Of a DNA stretch of 64,000 nucleotides, positions 62,383 through 64,000 are shown piece after piece. Origin of the DNA: Micropterix aruncella (Eukaryota > Arthropoda > Insecta > Lepidoptera > Micropterigidae). The stretch's first letter is position 1. The number at the start of each line of letters is the position of its first letter. The notes under the pieces were generated by a model. That model was not told the DNA's origin. It did no database searches and saw only the letters and a program-made list of their open reading frames with translations. The position numbers and the translations under genes are program-made. Location: assembly GCA_944548615.1 (NCBI GenBank), contig OX155967.1, forward strand, positions 62,001 through 126,000, written 5' to 3'.

Positions 62383-64000
62383 ATGTTTCTTTGTTACATA
62401 CGTTTTTAATCTGCTTTGAAGATTTCAGATAATAATATGTAATTTTCACAAATAACAGTTAAAACAGCTTGAATTGCGATCATAAATGACAAATATATTA
62501 TAGATTTAGAACAATTTTTCAGGATTTTAGTAATGTTTCTGTATACGGAGGTGAAAAGGTTTCACATTATACAAATATCTTAGATTGACATTTCAGATAA
62601 TAATAAGTAATTTTCACATAAAACAGCTCAATTTATCAAAATGAATAAAACCAATTTCTTCTATAGATCGATGACGACAAATCGTATCGTGTTATGGTCT
62701 TCGGCGATATAGAGGGCCGCAATAACCTCTACAAAATGGCGTTTGTAGTTTTTCTAAATTACCTAAACAATTCATATTAAATTATCTTTTCAAATTTTGA
62801 TTTGCGTAGAAAAAACACTCAATTTTTCAGGATTAAAACTATTTGTAATGTTTCAGTATATGGAATAGATTAGGTGAAAAGGTTTCACATTATATAAATA
62901 TCTTAGATTGAGATTTCAGATAATAATAAGTAATTTACACACAGAACACTTAAAATATTTAAATTTTTCAATATGAATATTAAAAAAACAAATTTCCTCA
63001 ATAGATCGATGAAGACAAATCGTATCGTGTTATGGTCTTTGCCGATATTGGCCGACTCGATAAGCTCTACAAAATGGCGTTTTTAGATTTTGAAATTTCA
63101 AATATTTAAATTATTCTTTTTAAATTTTGAATTGCGATAAAAAACAACATTTTTTCAGGATTTATACTATCAGTAATGACTCAGTAAACGGAATACATTA
63201 GGTGAAAAGGTTTCACATTATATAAATATCTTAGATTGAGATTTCAGATAATAATAAGTAATTTACACACAGAACACTTAAAATATTTAAATTTTTCAAT
63301 ATGAATATTAAAAAAACAAATTTCCTCAATAGATCCATGAAGACAAATCGTATCGTGTTATGGTCTTTGCCGATATTGGCCGTCTCGATAAGCTCTACAA
63401 AATGGCGTTTTTAGATTTTGAAATTTCAAATATTTAAATTATTCTTTTTAAATTTTGAATTGCGATAAAAAACAACATTTTTTCAGGATTTATACTATCA
63501 GTAATGACTCAGTAAACGGAATACATTAGGTGAAAAGGTTTCACATTATATAAATATCTTAGATTGAGATTTCAGATAATAATAAGTAATTTACACACAG
63601 AACACTTAAAATATTTAAATTTTTCATTATGAATATTAAAAAAACAAATTTCCTCAATAGATCCATGAAGACAAATCGTATCGTGTTATGGTCTTTGCCG
63701 ATATTGGCCGCCTCGATAAGCTCTACAAAATGGCGTTTTTAGATTTTGAAAATTCAAATATTTAAATTATTATTTTTAAATTTTGAATTGCGATAAAAAA
63801 CAACATTTTTTCAGGATGTATACTATTAGTAATGACTCAGTAAACGGAATACATTAGCTGAAAAGGTTTAACATTATATAAATATCTTAGATTGAGATTT
63901 CAGATAATAATAAGTAATTTTCACACAGAACACTTAAAATGTTTAAATTTTTCAATATGAATATTAAAAAAACAAATTTCCTCAATAGATCGATGAAGAC
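62383..64000. repeat. 328-bp tandem repeat array running off the window
   Basis: The phrase AGATCGATGA or AGATCCATGA marks units: its GAT begins at 62666, 63004, 63332, 63660 and 63988 (338, then 328 three times). A shortened, diverged unit precedes it from 62383. Units contain GCTCTACAAAATGGCGTTTTT, AGGTGAAAAGGTTTCACATTAT and CAGATAATAATAAGTAATTT. The part around CTCTACAAAATGGC matches the same place in the 166-bp satellite, and 328 is close to twice 164, so the two families are probably related. Confidence 0.9.

Overview
The window is repeat-rich insect DNA. The arrays of TTAGG, the ancestral arthropod telomere unit, and the retrotransposons sitting in them in the way Bombyx TRAS and SART elements do, point to an insect with TTAGG telomeres. 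Hymenoptera or Lepidoptera are the likeliest; the order cannot be fixed from the sequence. I see no convincing host single-copy gene, no tRNA or rRNA gene and no prokaryotic feature. Almost everything is a mobile element, a satellite or a duplicated gene fragment.

Layout. 1-3821: 3' part of a Ty3/Gypsy element (pol and a probable 3' LTR). 3834-4192: tail of a dead CR1/Jockey-like non-LTR element. 4608-6851: decayed R1/TRAS-like reverse transcriptase with RNase H, cut off exactly where TTAGG repeats begin. 6852-46345: a telomere-repeat block. TTAGG arrays, all reading rightward on +, lie at 6852, 13525, 19564, 24287 and 46327. Between them stand a full-length TRAS-like element on - (7001-13524) and three SART-like elements on + (13624-19563, 19613-24286, 24317-46326). 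The third SART-like copy is itself split by a BEL/Pao element (25694-33509, which carries a further 1.6 kb insertion) and by a Ty3/Gypsy element on - (37673-45802). A 5'-truncated TRAS-like piece on - (46346-47232) closes the block.

47390-52592 is satellite DNA: about 340-bp units, then a 166-bp array of about 22 copies. 53418-56640 holds four copies of a C2H2 zinc-finger fragment on -, the later ones in an 840-bp tandem duplication with a 15-bp minisatellite. 56641-62375 carries an apparently intact autonomous Helitron (1779-aa Rep/helicase). From 62383 to the window end runs a 328-bp tandem repeat related to the 166-bp satellite.

How it works together. The SART-like and TRAS-like elements use an encoded endonuclease and reverse transcriptase to insert, each in one fixed orientation, into TTAGG repeats. 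SART copy 1 (both reading frames open, joined by TAATG) and the TRAS-like element look potentially active; SART copies 2 and 3 are dead. Both families carry hairpins in their ends whose stems co-vary between copies, which suggests selected RNA structures. The least ordinary parts are these hairpins, the breakpoints where TTAGG meets broken elements, and the zinc-finger/minisatellite/satellite/Helitron complex on the right.
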